A DNA stretch of 64,000 nt from Leishmania donovani (taxonomy: Eukaryota > Euglenozoa > Kinetoplastea > Trypanosomatida > Trypanosomatidae), in the NCBI RefSeq assembly GCF_000227135.1, contig NC_018257.1:870890-934889 (forward strand), written 5' to 3'. Shown here piece after piece: positions 33,401 through 41,699 of this stretch. The notes under the pieces are model-generated. The model ran no database searches. It was not told the DNA's origin and saw only the letters and a program-made list of their open reading frames with translations. Within the stretch, counting starts at the first letter, position 1, and each line of letters opens with the position of its first letter. The position numbers and the translations under genes are program-made.

Positions 33401-35816
33401 GAGACGGGAAGCGGCTGAAGAGCAGCACTCGCTCCCAGTACGTGCGCGACGCCGTTGCATGACCCTGGCGTCGCCGTCCCATGCCGGGGCGGCAGTCTGA
33501 GAGGTCAGGCGCCGCCATCGCCACCTGCCTCGCCTCTAATAAGCTGCGCAAAAACCGCAGCGGCGCCGGCAGATGCTCGTGGCTCAAGAGGCGTCGCATT
33601 TCCTTCACGTCGCACGACCCAAGCGCGGCGCCCCACACTGTGACGGCAGCCTGTCTCTGCTCCAGTCCCAACACCATTAAGCACATCAGCAGCCGTCGCA
33701 GAAGGGCAAGCGCGTCCGGCGATGTGGCGCCGACGGGGCGTCCAACCAACTCGTAGCCGTGCACGCACGCAGCTCGACCGGCTGAGCGATACTCTATCCC
33801 CACAGTGTCCAGAAAGACAAAGGCCAGCCCTCGGACGATCTGCAGAAAGACGGTCTTGGGAAGGTAGAAGAAGCCCTTGTACCCGACATGGATGCCGAAC
33901 GGGAACTGGAGAATGATGTACACCGTACTGTGGAGCGTGATCTGCCCGATTACCTTTGCCGTTGTGTAGAAGCCGTGCTTGTGGACCGACGTATCAGGCG
34001 CTATGACCCCGTTCGGCAGCGACAGCCACGCCACGACAAACTTCACGGTCACCAAGATAGAGCGTGCCTGCCGCCGCAGCGTCCATAGCGCCGCGCGTAT
34101 GTTATCGAAGAGATCGCGATGCGGGCCATCCACCACGCAGACCCGCTGCCGCCGGTGAGCAAAGGCGCGGTGGAGCCACTTCCGCACCGTGGCCTCACCG
34201 CTACTGCTGCTCCACGTGGCCCAGTCCGCGACAAGGTCTCGCGGTGGGGCTTCGGCGGTGCTGTTGCGCCCACGGTACTTGAACGGCGCCTCGCTGACAG
34301 GCAGACAGCCGACCAACCGTGCCGCCTCGCAGGCGCTGGCCAGATCCATGCCAATGGTGCGCACCGACTGTCGGCGCAGCTGCCGACCAATCGCAAAGAG
34401 AAGATAGGGATCCATGGGAGCCGCTTCCTCGTCCGCCAGTGCACTTGCCACGGTCAAGGCGCAGTTGAGCTCCCCGCCACAGACGTCCTCGACCACCTCC
34501 CGCTCGATGTCCACAACGCTGAAGTTGACGAGAGGAAGTCGCTGGAGCGCGGCGTGGCCGCCTGCTGCGCTCGAGAGTGGCGGGTAGCCGCTGGCGTAGC
34601 TGCAGTTCACACCGCCGTAGCCGTACAAGCCGTAACGCACCAGGTGACGCACGCAACGTCGCGAGCACGGCTGCAGGTTCGCGTAGAGCCCGAAAAGACG
34701 CCAGAGCCGCACGAGCGCGACCGGTGTAACCACGGCCCCATGTTCTGTGATGTCCTTCTGTAACACGCGTAGCAGCCACGTAGGGCCGTCCTGGGAGCAT
34801 TCGGCTGGGCAACCACACACGGTGCAGCGAGGGAGACAGAGGGGGTTGTCGTCCTGGAAGAAGGCATCGATATCGATGCGAGCACGTTTGGTACGCCATC
34901 GCTCCTCCAGCACAGCATCCACCGGCCCAGGGACTAGCAGAGACGGCGAGGGGGCAGAGCCGTGCTCAGGCTGCGGGGCCTGCTCCGCCTCCACCTCCGC
35001 CTGCAGTCGCATATGCTCGCGGGTGAGGTAGGCGCGGAGAAAGACGAGGTTCGGCGCATTGTAGGGCTTGTGCATCACGAGGGCCTTGGTGACGCTGGAC
35101 ACGCAGCGGCACAAGTCCTCCGCGAGCGACTCTGCACATAGGCCAGCGCAGACCGCTAGAATGCCCTTATTGCGATTGAGGCACTCCTGCCAAGCACCGC
35201 ACAGCACTCGCAAACCCGCGACGCTCACAGACTTTGAGGCGGGCATCAAGTACTCGAGCAGCAAGCGAGTGACCAGCGTCTCGCACGACGTTCCCGCCTT
35301 GGACGACACAGCCGCTCCGCAGATCATACACTCGCTGATTTGGTGCGTGGCCTCGGCGTGGCGGTTGCATTGCTGCTGAATGGCAACGTACTTTGGCACC
35401 GACTCGTCCATCAGCACCTCTGTAATGCGCGTGTTATGCGTCACGAGGTGCAGCAGTTCCTTGGCCCCGCCGATGGTCAAGGGAACACCACGGATGTCGA
35501 TCTTCTCCAGCTGCGGGTGCTGCGCAAGGCCGGCACACACTATCTTCATGTCCTCCGTACTCAAGGCACATTTTGCGAGGAGCAGAGCACGAAGTGGTGT
35601 GCACTGAAGGGTTCGAATGATGGGGCCCACCCCACTCTCGCCAAGGTAGCCATTTTCAAACTGGATGATCACGGAGCCGAGCAGCAGCTGCTTGAGGAAC
35701 GTCGACTGGATAAAGACGCCTTCGCTACGGCACACGGACTCGTAAAACGCAGCCGCCTCCTTGGGATTGAGGAGAGCGCTGCTCGGCAAGGCTACCGGCG
35801 TGATGGACGAGGCCAT
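24444..35816 (-). CDS. Giant multidomain protein, 3790 aa: LRR, papain-like pseudopeptidase, hemopexin-like and discoidin-like modules
   Basis: One uninterrupted frame of 3790 codons. Approximate layout: leucine-rich repeats (48-137); a cysteine-bearing region (160-345); a papain-like region (about 440-660) with ELNCALTVASA (C452), an internal segment ending GCLPVSEAPFKY, HKHGFYTTAKVIG (H612/H614) and YIILQFPFGIHVGYKGFFYL (633-651); a basic S/P-rich linker (about 900-1090); hemopexin-like blades (about 1105-1380), for example HLAFFFSGREWLLFDF; a second hemopexin-like region (about 1785-2030) with GDWMLLWDL. At least six beta-rich modules end in a WRL signature (near residues 1700, 2160, 2335, 2480, 2635, 2838), reminiscent of F5/8C discoidin domains. 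A lineage-specific C-terminal part of about 950 residues follows. The first 35 residues are not a signal peptide, so an intracellular location is likely. The domain names are fold-level guesses; the gene itself is certain. Confidence 0.9.
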   Translation of the reverse strand: MASSITPVALPSSALLNPKEAAAFYESVCRSEGVFIQSTFLKQLLLGSVIIQFENGYLGESGVGPIIRTLQCTPLRALLLAKCALSTEDMKIVCAGLAQHPQLEKIDIRGVPLTIGGAKELLHLVTHNTRITEVLMDESVPKYVAIQQQCNRHAEATHQISECMICGAAVSSKAGTSCETLVTRLLLEYLMPASKSVSVAGLRVLCGAWQECLNRNKGILAVCAGLCAESLAEDLCRCVSSVTKALVMHKPYNAPNLVFLRAYLTREHMRLQAEVEAEQAPQPEHGSAPSPSLLVPGPVDAVLEERWRTKRARIDIDAFFQDDNPLCLPRCTVCGCPAECSQDGPTWLLRVLQKDITEHGAVVTPVALVRLWRLFGLYANLQPCSRRCVRHLVRYGLYGYGGVNCSYASGYPPLSSAAGGHAALQRLPLVNFSVVDIEREVVEDVCGGELNCALTVASALADEEAAPMDPYLLFAIGRQLRRQSVRTIGMDLASACEAARLVGCLPVSEAPFKYRGRNSTAEAPPRDLVADWATWSSSSGEATVRKWLHRAFAHRRQRVCVVDGPHRDLFDNIRAALWTLRRQARSILVTVKFVVAWLSLPNGVIAPDTSVHKHGFYTTAKVIGQITLHSTVYIILQFPFGIHVGYKGFFYLPKTVFLQIVRGLAFVFLDTVGIEYRSAGRAACVHGYELVGRPVGATSPDALALLRRLLMCLMVLGLEQRQAAVTVWGAALGSCDVKEMRRLLSHEHLPAPLRFLRSLLEARQVAMAAPDLSDCRPGMGRRRQGHATASRTYWERVLLFSRFPSQLLFFFSELIGTRECFDWLQEALRAASAVLTTAKDGGTSDQAALSLSTVKQGADLMSHPLTSTAERQWIVTLPAPSQVVTMVRVPEFSLQLDSTPTGVAARRSTSASQQRRSVRREQMISMAPKHAAAKTPSPPSALPLGERRRKTLRQSAVTSSAPKGSLRAKSAESQASEEGMSTTNAASTALRTESRPSFPFDQNLQHQLHRKWAGERAKRQESLQAASSVGILEFLRALRQPRSAVKQLRRGSNSALQRMHADDMHALDASNCGDAPAAIPGRLLGKPWLVLPFPGSTGNSNNTATSSSSPVSDILLLFIGDTVSAYSQCESRLLCGPVAMCDDPLLVDFPFRTGVDAAVAHPTEPHLAFFFSGREWLLFDFYLAECVDGPYATSSHGQFRRLPSIFHDRVDGVVHIPHTQLLVFFRDYCYVVFDTSTRHCVGGMGFLDPPSRETVGPGGPPVLAGHNSSSMPPALMDLIRTLQQTTAASQNAKSAQMQRDKSSDVDSDADDDAARAMAGPSSIGTTALPLLLSVQLQGLLGTAPMTAFCIRSADSEKSTEACYVVSRTGAVIPVCWQPLEDVASEAETQESGAGVRPERQRRWLLNVQEHSSPTTETPLRNLPLLFRQFTTAALAGLCKLAVETECTLTHPCTVSAASSPQLSVFDPERQVQTSNVSPLAAVAPHDAGTERNSATANTSSGAPYSPEGSCGKPLSTSPLTRITSSLIATDLGERVPLALSRCWSAQETGIEFTGNSTWHDEVFFYGDAEEPQRPRASEISDSLAAEGQSSPPPPQQEASGGAADVDGVQRVSFIEYDLGASAPPRIFTALLLVLDTSALPSSLLQLSSLVASVDSSTDGTMYFSQALVRITSPVVAARWGSGAGSVTFSAARFWRLRFRTPVPACLGVVRLFWMETAPGSFAETQLPAPTVLSPCIPVTLTAPPLPREPSAGDGDVAAAQPSSHSGRAATGDPLIIEAEELFQASRKLISSDNFHPVFADDPSRSGAGWFVPHAVMPVLVSSSISTCVFVCASSILQLGWAHQGASSASPQAEAQPMVRRTGFRDIPYPFVLGWDAVFYVAPRKHPGRVALLRGDWMLLWDLHEQRPLSDVLLWRTSALLGKLGSLPIATVIAVINCWSSEEGDAVIGIFHVASSLEEREVKYVEFDLETGAVLDLPVLLAACLTNRFRAPPPPPGSTLHTVLCTPSSPSTWYMFWDRSVQRVSRAELMAENGNGGDDGVAAADPLSESRLFYSVPLYLSEWGQPQHHCSVLLDVPQLLKDAQGESGDDLMITGMQLYSAGGRAGERTCWQVQCSENGGGEWKDVAMHYQAAGGRVCGDTLWTPTDACALSKCPYWRLSRVASSQDPNAAFAAMPSSTASESAVAQSYSQLRLLTVPRRRCRQLPTRISGDAATTPVADINSFFSQRATGVVTLSLQPCASATATPLSPSPDGVTYELMWDYGSSPVALCSVAFEPRDTSPFTVQCTWTMWHSSTAAGPGICSATTTKLIRGSDTCGRCTLSWLPDGPYRYWRLQCEWRTIAGAASGDCPPSSLIISSFSAHEYDGPLITVYNADGGCLRATPLLWPMADRATTSPYQLQCVANSVIQLMNVPLGLTLWETEFFGERGSCTARIAVESTNDARQWYIAAETTICTAMATASRPQLCSLSWPSCGAHVLWRLRVLESSADVTLHLTRVRLGHRPTASHISIFVPQPTTSNPSSAATAAATVGALHRNLSVTAVAEAPVEHASVSMLRLTRPQRMVRVRATLPSSAARYHVEYLGLDGTSWLFAAVMDSGCADALYSAYSSNSFSAVVASVSWDGTLVSPSTHWRLRPVNETSLDQPQGVEWFEHSSEYAELVDTAEIPGMIVSTSGFTEVHLPSMLSGSAPHRRTTEESTARIAPPMPVLQCAAQSLQSSDTAQDSTPSAVTWSFLSPVMFDQVLLFVQYTVDKPVAPAVAEALGEESGGSASADAEAPAPAPPAPQVSANQPLQQVLVETSDNGQDYVAVAETVLRLCDQTVSLRWVEVPKAAFWRLRFTRRVVPPEALPGEAPLPVDKPFTFTLSLYAARWLIRRGGHALLAQVAKPTPGHYTNTIFRSWISEAFSREGAFMQSCLHAFEEYTRAQNQPRQTDAISRLGQVAGTVQKMKQMYQSFLQKAAKEAGSYMRLGGEEAAQEADGRSSRAVAPLLPPSIPAEVSEWLSKEHLSSDIIYLLVASTTATSIGGPHVLHLAELLNHPLAFRQALQFTKRTTSWFYPCLEAVGPLAEDWYGFPASRVCASLSVFWSLSTLLQRQLGALLSTADAITPLSEHVASPLVVVRVTESNWDPIHHFPTVAPLLYAVGFHERPFTMAFAINDIVFTPPYAMGVPSTRDSQPLVSPYPYMIAAGVNFVQQCPLACCPAPVMDVLRYILPASAFVVDARGNAIVLTTLVLTVGSLRAGSGVGGEERSAVLRFTVSGNGVNFGLTGLVMESIEFEVLMLSADGVSADRDAPAEQRFHQMNFVSHGARFVGGAGALAGGRPVAQPENDVSTPEVELPLSLMGAVDSDGLPLVSLRGDFGNARFATVAELPGAVVTHLQFTTICHVEGSVPVVDASSTGGGEGDSNVAHWVFAPLEGEGQVLLPGVLCSCNCACTVDTTWGESELPVRLSSFHIAVDRCAVEDLEAIFRACRGDERDLGQELFLSARRDATAYDVGGLRIEVAASLRVLTGHVVDDRVRLSLKGMAVLSLENTAIPDATLEMDCEAGFIALTARCVHSLVVGAILVEGCTEKPILMQLLRPVGVPRGIGERTDQGSAPASAIRFLVCGYGRLFSAHHMAQVTLELSQSTERFNSVTLVAASLRHVGLAVTLQDCVVSEVWRFAQMTINERALRGVIERDMGGVPIIAAMQAHQIPLALSIASIAPEPYDLVAQRLSCRVKGLLYGTCFDVVTSVVAPDDSDDLWSLLGAQCIPAMLEQCEANLWASYANVIGLRETSSGCRPDTDATV

Positions 35817-38800
35817 GCTGCTGCAATCGGTGCCGCGCCTCCGCTCTCTTTTTCTTCTGTGCGTCTTGTGTGTGTCTGTCTGTGTGTGTGTGTGTGTGCG
35901 TTCCCTTTCTGTTGTGTCCCGATGCGCGCGCGAGTAGGCGGTGTATGTAGTTTTATCGGGCGGGAGAGGGGGACCAACGGCTTGGAATCAGCGAAGCAAA
36001 ACAACCGCAGCAGAAGAAACAAGAGAAAAAAGAAAATGTCCCCAACGAATACTAAAAGAGAAATCAAATGAAAGCAAGAACGGCGTCTCCACCGCCGGCG
36101 TTTCTTTTCCACGTATGTCTGAGCGTGTATGCGTTCCAAAAGGGTGAGTAACCCATCCACCACGTCTGTGATGCCGCCCAGCAACGTTGAATGGCGTTCA
36201 AAGGCAACGAAAAAAAAAAGATTACGCTTCAAGAGAAGTTCCCACTGTACATGAGAATGTGTGACCAAGGTCTGCCGCCCCCTCCCCGGCACCCCTAGTC
36301 CCCCGGTGTGAGGCTTCCAACCGGTAAAAAATGCGATGATGGCCAAGTGCACGCGTGAGAAAAGAGAGATGCTGTATGCGTATACGTGTGCGCATCACAA
36401 GCAGCTGCAACCGTCCGCGTAAAAATCAAGGAAAAACGCCCAGCAGCCTCTCCCCTACACGAAGATGGGCACCTAAGCGCGCGCCCCCTTACGCACGCAA
36501 AAGCAAAACTCGCTTTTCTATGCGTTTCTAAGGGAGTGAAGGGAGGTGGCGGTGTCGGGTCAGCGAGTCCAGGAATGTATCTACGGTGGTTCTCCACAGA
36601 GCCTGCATGACGGAAAGCCGGAGAGCGGGTGAGAGAATAACGTTTATCACCGCATCAAGTGCAGCAGAGGGCACGTCGTGGAGTACCAAAGGCAGAAATA
36701 GGAAGAGAGAAGACGAAAAGTACACGCAACAGTAGCCACATTAACTGCAATGAGAACGGGTAAGTCCACTCACAGTGTAATCACCGAAGGGCAGAGGGAG
36801 AGAGAGCGCAGAGGGGGCATGGACGCATGGAGCAAAAAGAAACGAGTAGCGTCTCGGCTTCACGCACTGCTGCTACGATCTCGCCGCGCAGACTGCACTG
36901 GGTATTTCCATTGCGGCACCACTCGTTGGATCATTTGTATGCACCTCTCCTCGCTTCCCCAACACCGTACGTGCAAGACAAGGCCGCCGCTCCATCCCCC
37001 GACCGTATCGTGCGGTGTGCGGGTGCCGAACACACACACACACACTATGTGCGCTGTCAGTTCCTTTTCTTTTCGTGCAGTTACAGCGATTGCTCCCGAC
37101 GCGGACGTGAGTCCTCGTCTTTTCCATCAATCATCCATCTGCGTTTTAGGGGATGCTTGCTTCTCCATGAAAGCGATCAACACAGCTGCCCCACGGACGG
37201 CTCCTCTTTGCTTTTTTTTTCGTTTTGCGTCGTTTGTTTGTGGTTTCCTCCAAAAAGTAAAGAGCCGCCAAAACGCGTGTGCCGCGAAGGTCCTTTTTTG
37301 CGTCCCGCCCGGGTGGGTCTGCTCGTGGTGCGATCACGGCCAAACCTACATTTTCACCGCTGGCAGCGCGCGCCCTCCATCCCCCCGGCTCTCAGCAGTT
37401 GCACCGGCCACCCCTCGTCCTTGAACTACTGCGCTTTGTTTCCAGTGGCCGTCCGTACTGGTGGCAGCATCACACACTTGGCATCTCCCTATCCCACGCA
37501 GAGACCACGGCACACAGTGTTCGCCTACTACGCGGCGAGAGCAAGAGCAGCTCACACTCGAAGTAGTCAAAGGCCTCGCGCAGGAGTGAAGCGGGTGACC
37601 AACCGAAATTTAAAAAAAAGCGGTTGAGGAGCCGGGCAGAGGAAAGTGCCGCAGACGAAACGAACAACAAGCGGCAAGGGAAGAAGACGAGCACGGACGC
37701 AGAAGCGAACACCCGCAAGAAGCAAACAAAGAAAGACAACCAAATAAAAAAAAAACTCCAGTGAACGCCCATACACGCACGCACAGAAGGTGAGTGCGTG
37801 CGCCACTATGCCAACAAAAGCAACCACGACGAGCACCTCCACCCACACACACAGATACACATACGAGCGGGCACGCACCGAGAGAGAGAGAGAGCGAGAC
37901 CCACACGCACAACACGACCAACTAGAAAAAGGGAGCAGAGGGATACTTGGCCTCACAAGAGCAACCCATGAGTAGCTGTGTTTGCGTGAGTGTGTGTGTG
38001 TGTGTATGTGCAGAGCGGGGGGGGAGGGGCAAGCGAGAAAGTGGTTTTGTGGCTGGGTTTCTTTTTTCTTTTTGCTGTTGGTGCAGATTATATGGCGAGG
38101 AAGAGCATCAACGCCTGCTGACATCTGCATCTGCCCTGCGTTTACATAAGTGTCAGGTGGGTGGGGAAGAAGCCCAACCAACCAGCTCTCCTTCACTCCG
38201 CTCGCGTCTACAGCGCATCAACGCGGCCTCACGCAGCGGCAAGCCCTCGATTTGCGTGGCGCAGCAACCACAGCGGCAGCTACAGCATCCAAACAAAGCG
38301 CATCGCCTTCATCTCAGACACGAGCGCAGCTTCACGTGCGCGAACACATACAAAAAGCATAGTGGAAGCAGAAAAGAAAGGGGGCGACACACAAGCCAGC
38401 AAGCAAAACACGCACACACAAACGAAGAAGAAAGAGGCGAGCAAGACAACGGAGATCAGAGGCGCACATGGAATAACAGGAACGAGAACGGAGAGAAAAA
38501 GCGAAGCGGAGAAGGGGGAAAAAAAAGAAGAAACACCAGGCGCAAAGCCATCACCGCGAGCAACAACAAACCGTGAGCCCCGAGCCAGAGAGCGCAACCC
38601 GTGTAGAGTCAACTGCATACGCTGTCTTTTCTATCCCTTTCGAATAGCACGTTTAACTGCTATGACCTGGTGACAACGAAAGGGTAGACAACGGGCTGTG
38701 CGATCCACTTTAGCGAGGCACTACTGCAACGGCATGGAGGGGAGCTGCGTGAGCCTTTTGTATGCCTCCCCCGTTTTCCGGTTCCCCACCCCCACCCCTC

Positions 38801-38837
38801 GCATTCGCCTCTCCCTCGGCCTCCGTCAGCGCACGCC
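35817..38837. other. Intergenic spacer, about 3 kb
   Basis: No convincing gene. The longest open frames (for example + strand 36827-37627) are S/R/H/P-rich without motifs. It contains TG and CA microsatellites (35881-35898, about 37029-37045, about 37992-38009) and A-runs. It should include the 3' UTR of the 273-aa gene. Confidence 0.6.
35870..36045 (-). promoter_or_regulatory. Predicted 5' UTR and trans-splice acceptor of the giant gene
   Basis: On the minus strand a T/C-rich tract (+ strand 36000-36040) is followed by an AG at about 35981-35982, giving a 5' UTR of about 165 nt. That UTR would contain the CA repeat opposite the TG run at 35881-35898. Pattern-based prediction only. Confidence 0.4.
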
Positions 38838-39659
38838 CTACTTCCAGTCTGCGTCATAGCATGGTTTCTCTGTGCTTCTGCTGTGGTCTCGCGGCGGCGT
38901 GTCCGCCCCCTCCGACACCATGGCGGTAGAGGAGCTCGTCGTATTCGTGGATGCAGTGTGCGTAACGTCGTCCCACGGAAACGGCCACGTGTGCCGCGCC
39001 AGGTAGGAAGTTGCCATGCCCTCCAAAACAGTCACCAATATCGCCACCACCGCCTCAGAGCCTTGCTCAGGAATCATCACGGAAAAGGTCGACATGTACG
39101 CTCGCAAAATCAGCTGTGACAGCAGCACGCCAAAGACCCGTTTTGTGCGGCACCGTGCTGACCCTACAAGGCGCCGGCGCGCAATCAGCTTGCCGATCGT
39201 CATCAGCACCGAGGGAATCTGCCAGGTGAAGAAGTCGAAGTTCCATTCGTCGTCCGAGCTTGCGAAGGCGTATATGGCGTAACTGGCGTAGGTGCTAGGG
39301 TTGAAGCGATCGAGCAGCGCCAGCACATCCGACCAACGCGTGAACATGTAGTCCAGCATAAAGCGCGGTGTTGTGGAGGCAGCTAGGTAGCGGACGGGCA
39401 TGAGGAGCACCGATATGCCCACCTCGGCCCCCATGGAGAGGACGTAGCGCATCGCCTCGCGCTCCGAGATGATCATGGCGCCTTTGTTGCCAAATACCTT
39501 CTCCGCGACAAAGCCCTGGCTGCCGTAGTACACGGTGGAGTGCAGGCAAAGCCGCAGAAAAGCACCGTAGGCCAGTCGGACAGTTTCAAGATTAGAACTG
39601 GTTTTTGGCAAATAATGCGTGCTGGACGTCCCTGCGTCGGCTTGATGGAAGCCGCTCAT
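38838..39659 (-). CDS. Putative membrane protein, 273 aa, function unknown
   Basis: The frame begins at 39683, but ATG 39659 (MSGFHQADAGTSS) gives a more typical start; both are possible. There are hydrophobic stretches at about 72-92 (LSMGAEVGISVLLMPVRYL), 176-196 (FGVLLSQLILRAYMSTFSVM) and 203-222 (AVVAILVTVLEGMATSYLA), plus weaker helices at 26-48 and 120-133. This pattern suggests a multi-span or membrane-associated protein. A basic loop (RRRLVGSARCRTKR, 161-174) precedes the second span. The C-terminal 45 residues are S/T/D-rich and probably disordered. It lacks an obvious cleavable presequence. I recognise no family motif; an organellar inner-membrane protein is one guess. Confidence 0.8.
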   Translation of the reverse strand: MSGFHQADAGTSSTHYLPKTSSNLETVRLAYGAFLRLCLHSTVYYGSQGFVAEKVFGNKGAMIISEREAMRYVLSMGAEVGISVLLMPVRYLAASTTPRFMLDYMFTRWSDVLALLDRFNPSTYASYAIYAFASSDDEWNFDFFTWQIPSVLMTIGKLIARRRLVGSARCRTKRVFGVLLSQLILRAYMSTFSVMIPEQGSEAVVAILVTVLEGMATSYLARHTWPFPWDDVTHTASTNTTSSSTAMVSEGADTPPRDHSRSTEKPCYDADWK

Positions 39660-40420
39660 TATCGTCGGGGCACCTGACTGCATGTTTGGGCGAGAGGGTC
39701 TGAAGCGTCGTCTTTGAGACTCGTCTCTTCGTACTTCTGTTTATCAGAGAGGGGGGGGAGAGAGTGAAGGGAGGGTGGAGGAGAGGGAGAAAAGAACGCG
39801 AGTGGGCGGCCGCTACTCGCTCGTGCGTCGTTGTGTGAGTGGCCAGCAGAAGGGCGTGACGGCCCGTATTGGTAATCTACTTCCCGTTTGCCGGACAGCG
39901 ACTGAAACAAGAGGAGGGGGAAAGGGGCGGGGACGGAGCGTGGGAGGTGGATAGAAAACAAATTCCAGATGGTACGCACGGAGGCGCTCCTCCCGTGATG
40001 GGGGCACACAAGACACGGCTTTTGACCTGGCAAAGGTCTCCGCGGCGGAATCAGTGCCGCACCAATTAGGGCATCGAGCGCTCCTTTTTTTTTTGGAAAA
40101 ATCCTCTTTTGCTTCGCTTCTCCGCTTCGTCTGCTATGCTTGATGGCCACATCCTTCAAGCACGGCACCCATCAAAAGGCGCGTCCGTAGCCGTGTGCGT
40201 GGCGCCGAGTCCTCCGCATCGCTGAGGGCAGCCGCAACGCAGCAGAGCGAAAGGAGCTGAAGCGTGGCACTCTTCTGTTTGACGGGATGTTCGTTTGTTG
40301 TTGCTGGGGCCACAAGCCGCGCCTGTCATAGGGGCACTTGTGTCTGTGCTCCTGGCAGGCGCAGGCGCACGAGATGCGTGGGACACTCTTCCGCGTGTGC
40401 GCTCAGTATCCGGTTGCCCA
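39660..40420. other. Intergenic spacer, about 0.76 kb
   Basis: No supported gene. It has a T10 run near 40086-40095 on the + strand, a GGAGAG tract near 39749-39795 (pyrimidine on the RNA) and otherwise unique sequence. Confidence 0.65.
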
Positions 40421-41698
40421 CTACGTTACCGGGAGGGGCATCACCAGTTCCCGTGGTAGGTGCAGGGACGGCGAGACCACCAAAAACGGCTTGGGCAGCT
40501 CGCCACCCGATGGAGCGAGGAAGCTGACAAACTGCTTTCCGACCTCCAGCAAGGCGACAAACCCCGCGACGTTCGCCTCCACGGCAGACGCAGCCGTGTC
40601 GGCCCAGACGACCGCGGCAAGACCCAGGTCCGGCACCTCTCTCCAGCTCAGTGGCTCGAATGTCTCCGCGTGGAGGAGCACCAACTCCGACATTCGTGCC
40701 ACACCGCGCACCGGCATCAGAGGAGTACGTGGGGTGCCAAAAAAGTAGTGCTCCAACTGCGCGCGCCGACGCTGCTCCGCCCCGGCGGCGCTGGGCGACT
40801 GCCCACCCGCCAGCTTCGGCAGCCGCACAAAGTGCACTGTGCGGCCCACGACAGCGTTGTTCAGAAACTTTTCCAGCTCCCAATCTGCGCCGGTGACGAC
40901 GACGTGCGTGACGGCGAAAATGGAGAGGACGTCGCTCAGCACGTCGTGCTGAATGTCGGTGGAAGGGGACAAGGAGTGGATCAAGAAGCCGCCCGCTTCA
41001 AACTTGGAGTTGGCGAACCCGAGCGAGGTGGCCGCTTGCGCCGCACAGACGCACAGATCCAAGTAGCGCTTCCGCGTCGCACTCGTGACAGAGGCCGCGC
41101 CGTGGAAAAACGTCAGCGGCATCATCACAGAAAAGTCCTCCGGAGCTGTCACCGGTTCTTCCACAAACGCAGCCGACACCGTACCTGGACAGCCCACCAT
41201 AGGCATCGCCACATCCACGTCCACGTAGCAGATGCCGTACGGGCTACCGTGGCGAACCGCGAGGTTGAGCAGTGCTCGCGACACCACCTCCCTCTCCCAC
41301 TGGTTCTCGCCGACAACAAGCACACGAGGGCCCTGCCAAGAGTCTTTGAGCTCCTCGGAGCTGGACAGGGATTTCTTGCTGCGCTCGTCAATGGCCAGCA
41401 TTGCATCCACGCGTGCAGTGTCTAGCAGCGCGTGGATCTCATCGAGAGCACCGCTTATCGGGGTCTGCACGGTGATTGCGTCTCCGTCGATCTGCACAAC
41501 GGCGTCACCAAAGGCCTCCAGCACAATGCACGCCTCCGCCGGAAAGGCGTAGCGCAAGTTGCGCGTCAGTGAACTACGAAACAGCTCTACTTTTCCACTG
41601 AGAAGCAGAACAGAGCCGCCTTCCTGCCCCGCATTCCATTGTATCGTAACGGCCTCCTGGCGGAGATGAAGCGAGGTGTGCGTCTTACGCGGCTGCAT
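40421..41698 (-). CDS. CLP1-like protein lacking the Walker A lysine
   Basis: Start ATG 41698 (MQPRKTHTSLHLRQ), 425 aa; the longer frame above it crosses a T11 splice tract. The three-part CLP1/GRC3 layout is visible: an N-terminal beta domain (about 15-95) with GKVELFRSSLTRNLRYAFP, a central P-loop-type domain and a C-terminal beta domain ending GKQFVSFLAPSGGELPKPFL. The segment GPRVLVVGENQWEREVVSRA aligns with the family's GPxxxGK[S/T] loop, but the loop Gly-Lys-Ser is replaced (E135, R136, E137). Downstream NLAVRHGS, YVDVDVAMPMVGCPGTVSA (158-176) and LSPSTDIQHDVLSDV keep the family order. CLP1 belongs to pre-mRNA 3'-end cleavage factor II; in trypanosomatids that machinery couples polyadenylation to trans-splicing. 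ATP-dependent kinase activity is unlikely with this loop. Confidence 0.8.
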   Translation of the reverse strand: MQPRKTHTSLHLRQEAVTIQWNAGQEGGSVLLLSGKVELFRSSLTRNLRYAFPAEACIVLEAFGDAVVQIDGDAITVQTPISGALDEIHALLDTARVDAMLAIDERSKKSLSSSEELKDSWQGPRVLVVGENQWEREVVSRALLNLAVRHGSPYGICYVDVDVAMPMVGCPGTVSAAFVEEPVTAPEDFSVMMPLTFFHGAASVTSATRKRYLDLCVCAAQAATSLGFANSKFEAGGFLIHSLSPSTDIQHDVLSDVLSIFAVTHVVVTGADWELEKFLNNAVVGRTVHFVRLPKLAGGQSPSAAGAEQRRRAQLEHYFFGTPRTPLMPVRGVARMSELVLLHAETFEPLSWREVPDLGLAAVVWADTAASAVEANVAGFVALLEVGKQFVSFLAPSGGELPKPFLVVSPSLHLPRELVMPLPVT

Positions 41699-41699
41699 G

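Noticed and set aside
36827..37627. + strand frame of 266 codons
   Set aside because: S/R/H/P-rich, no motif, wrong strand, in a CA- and T-rich spacer.
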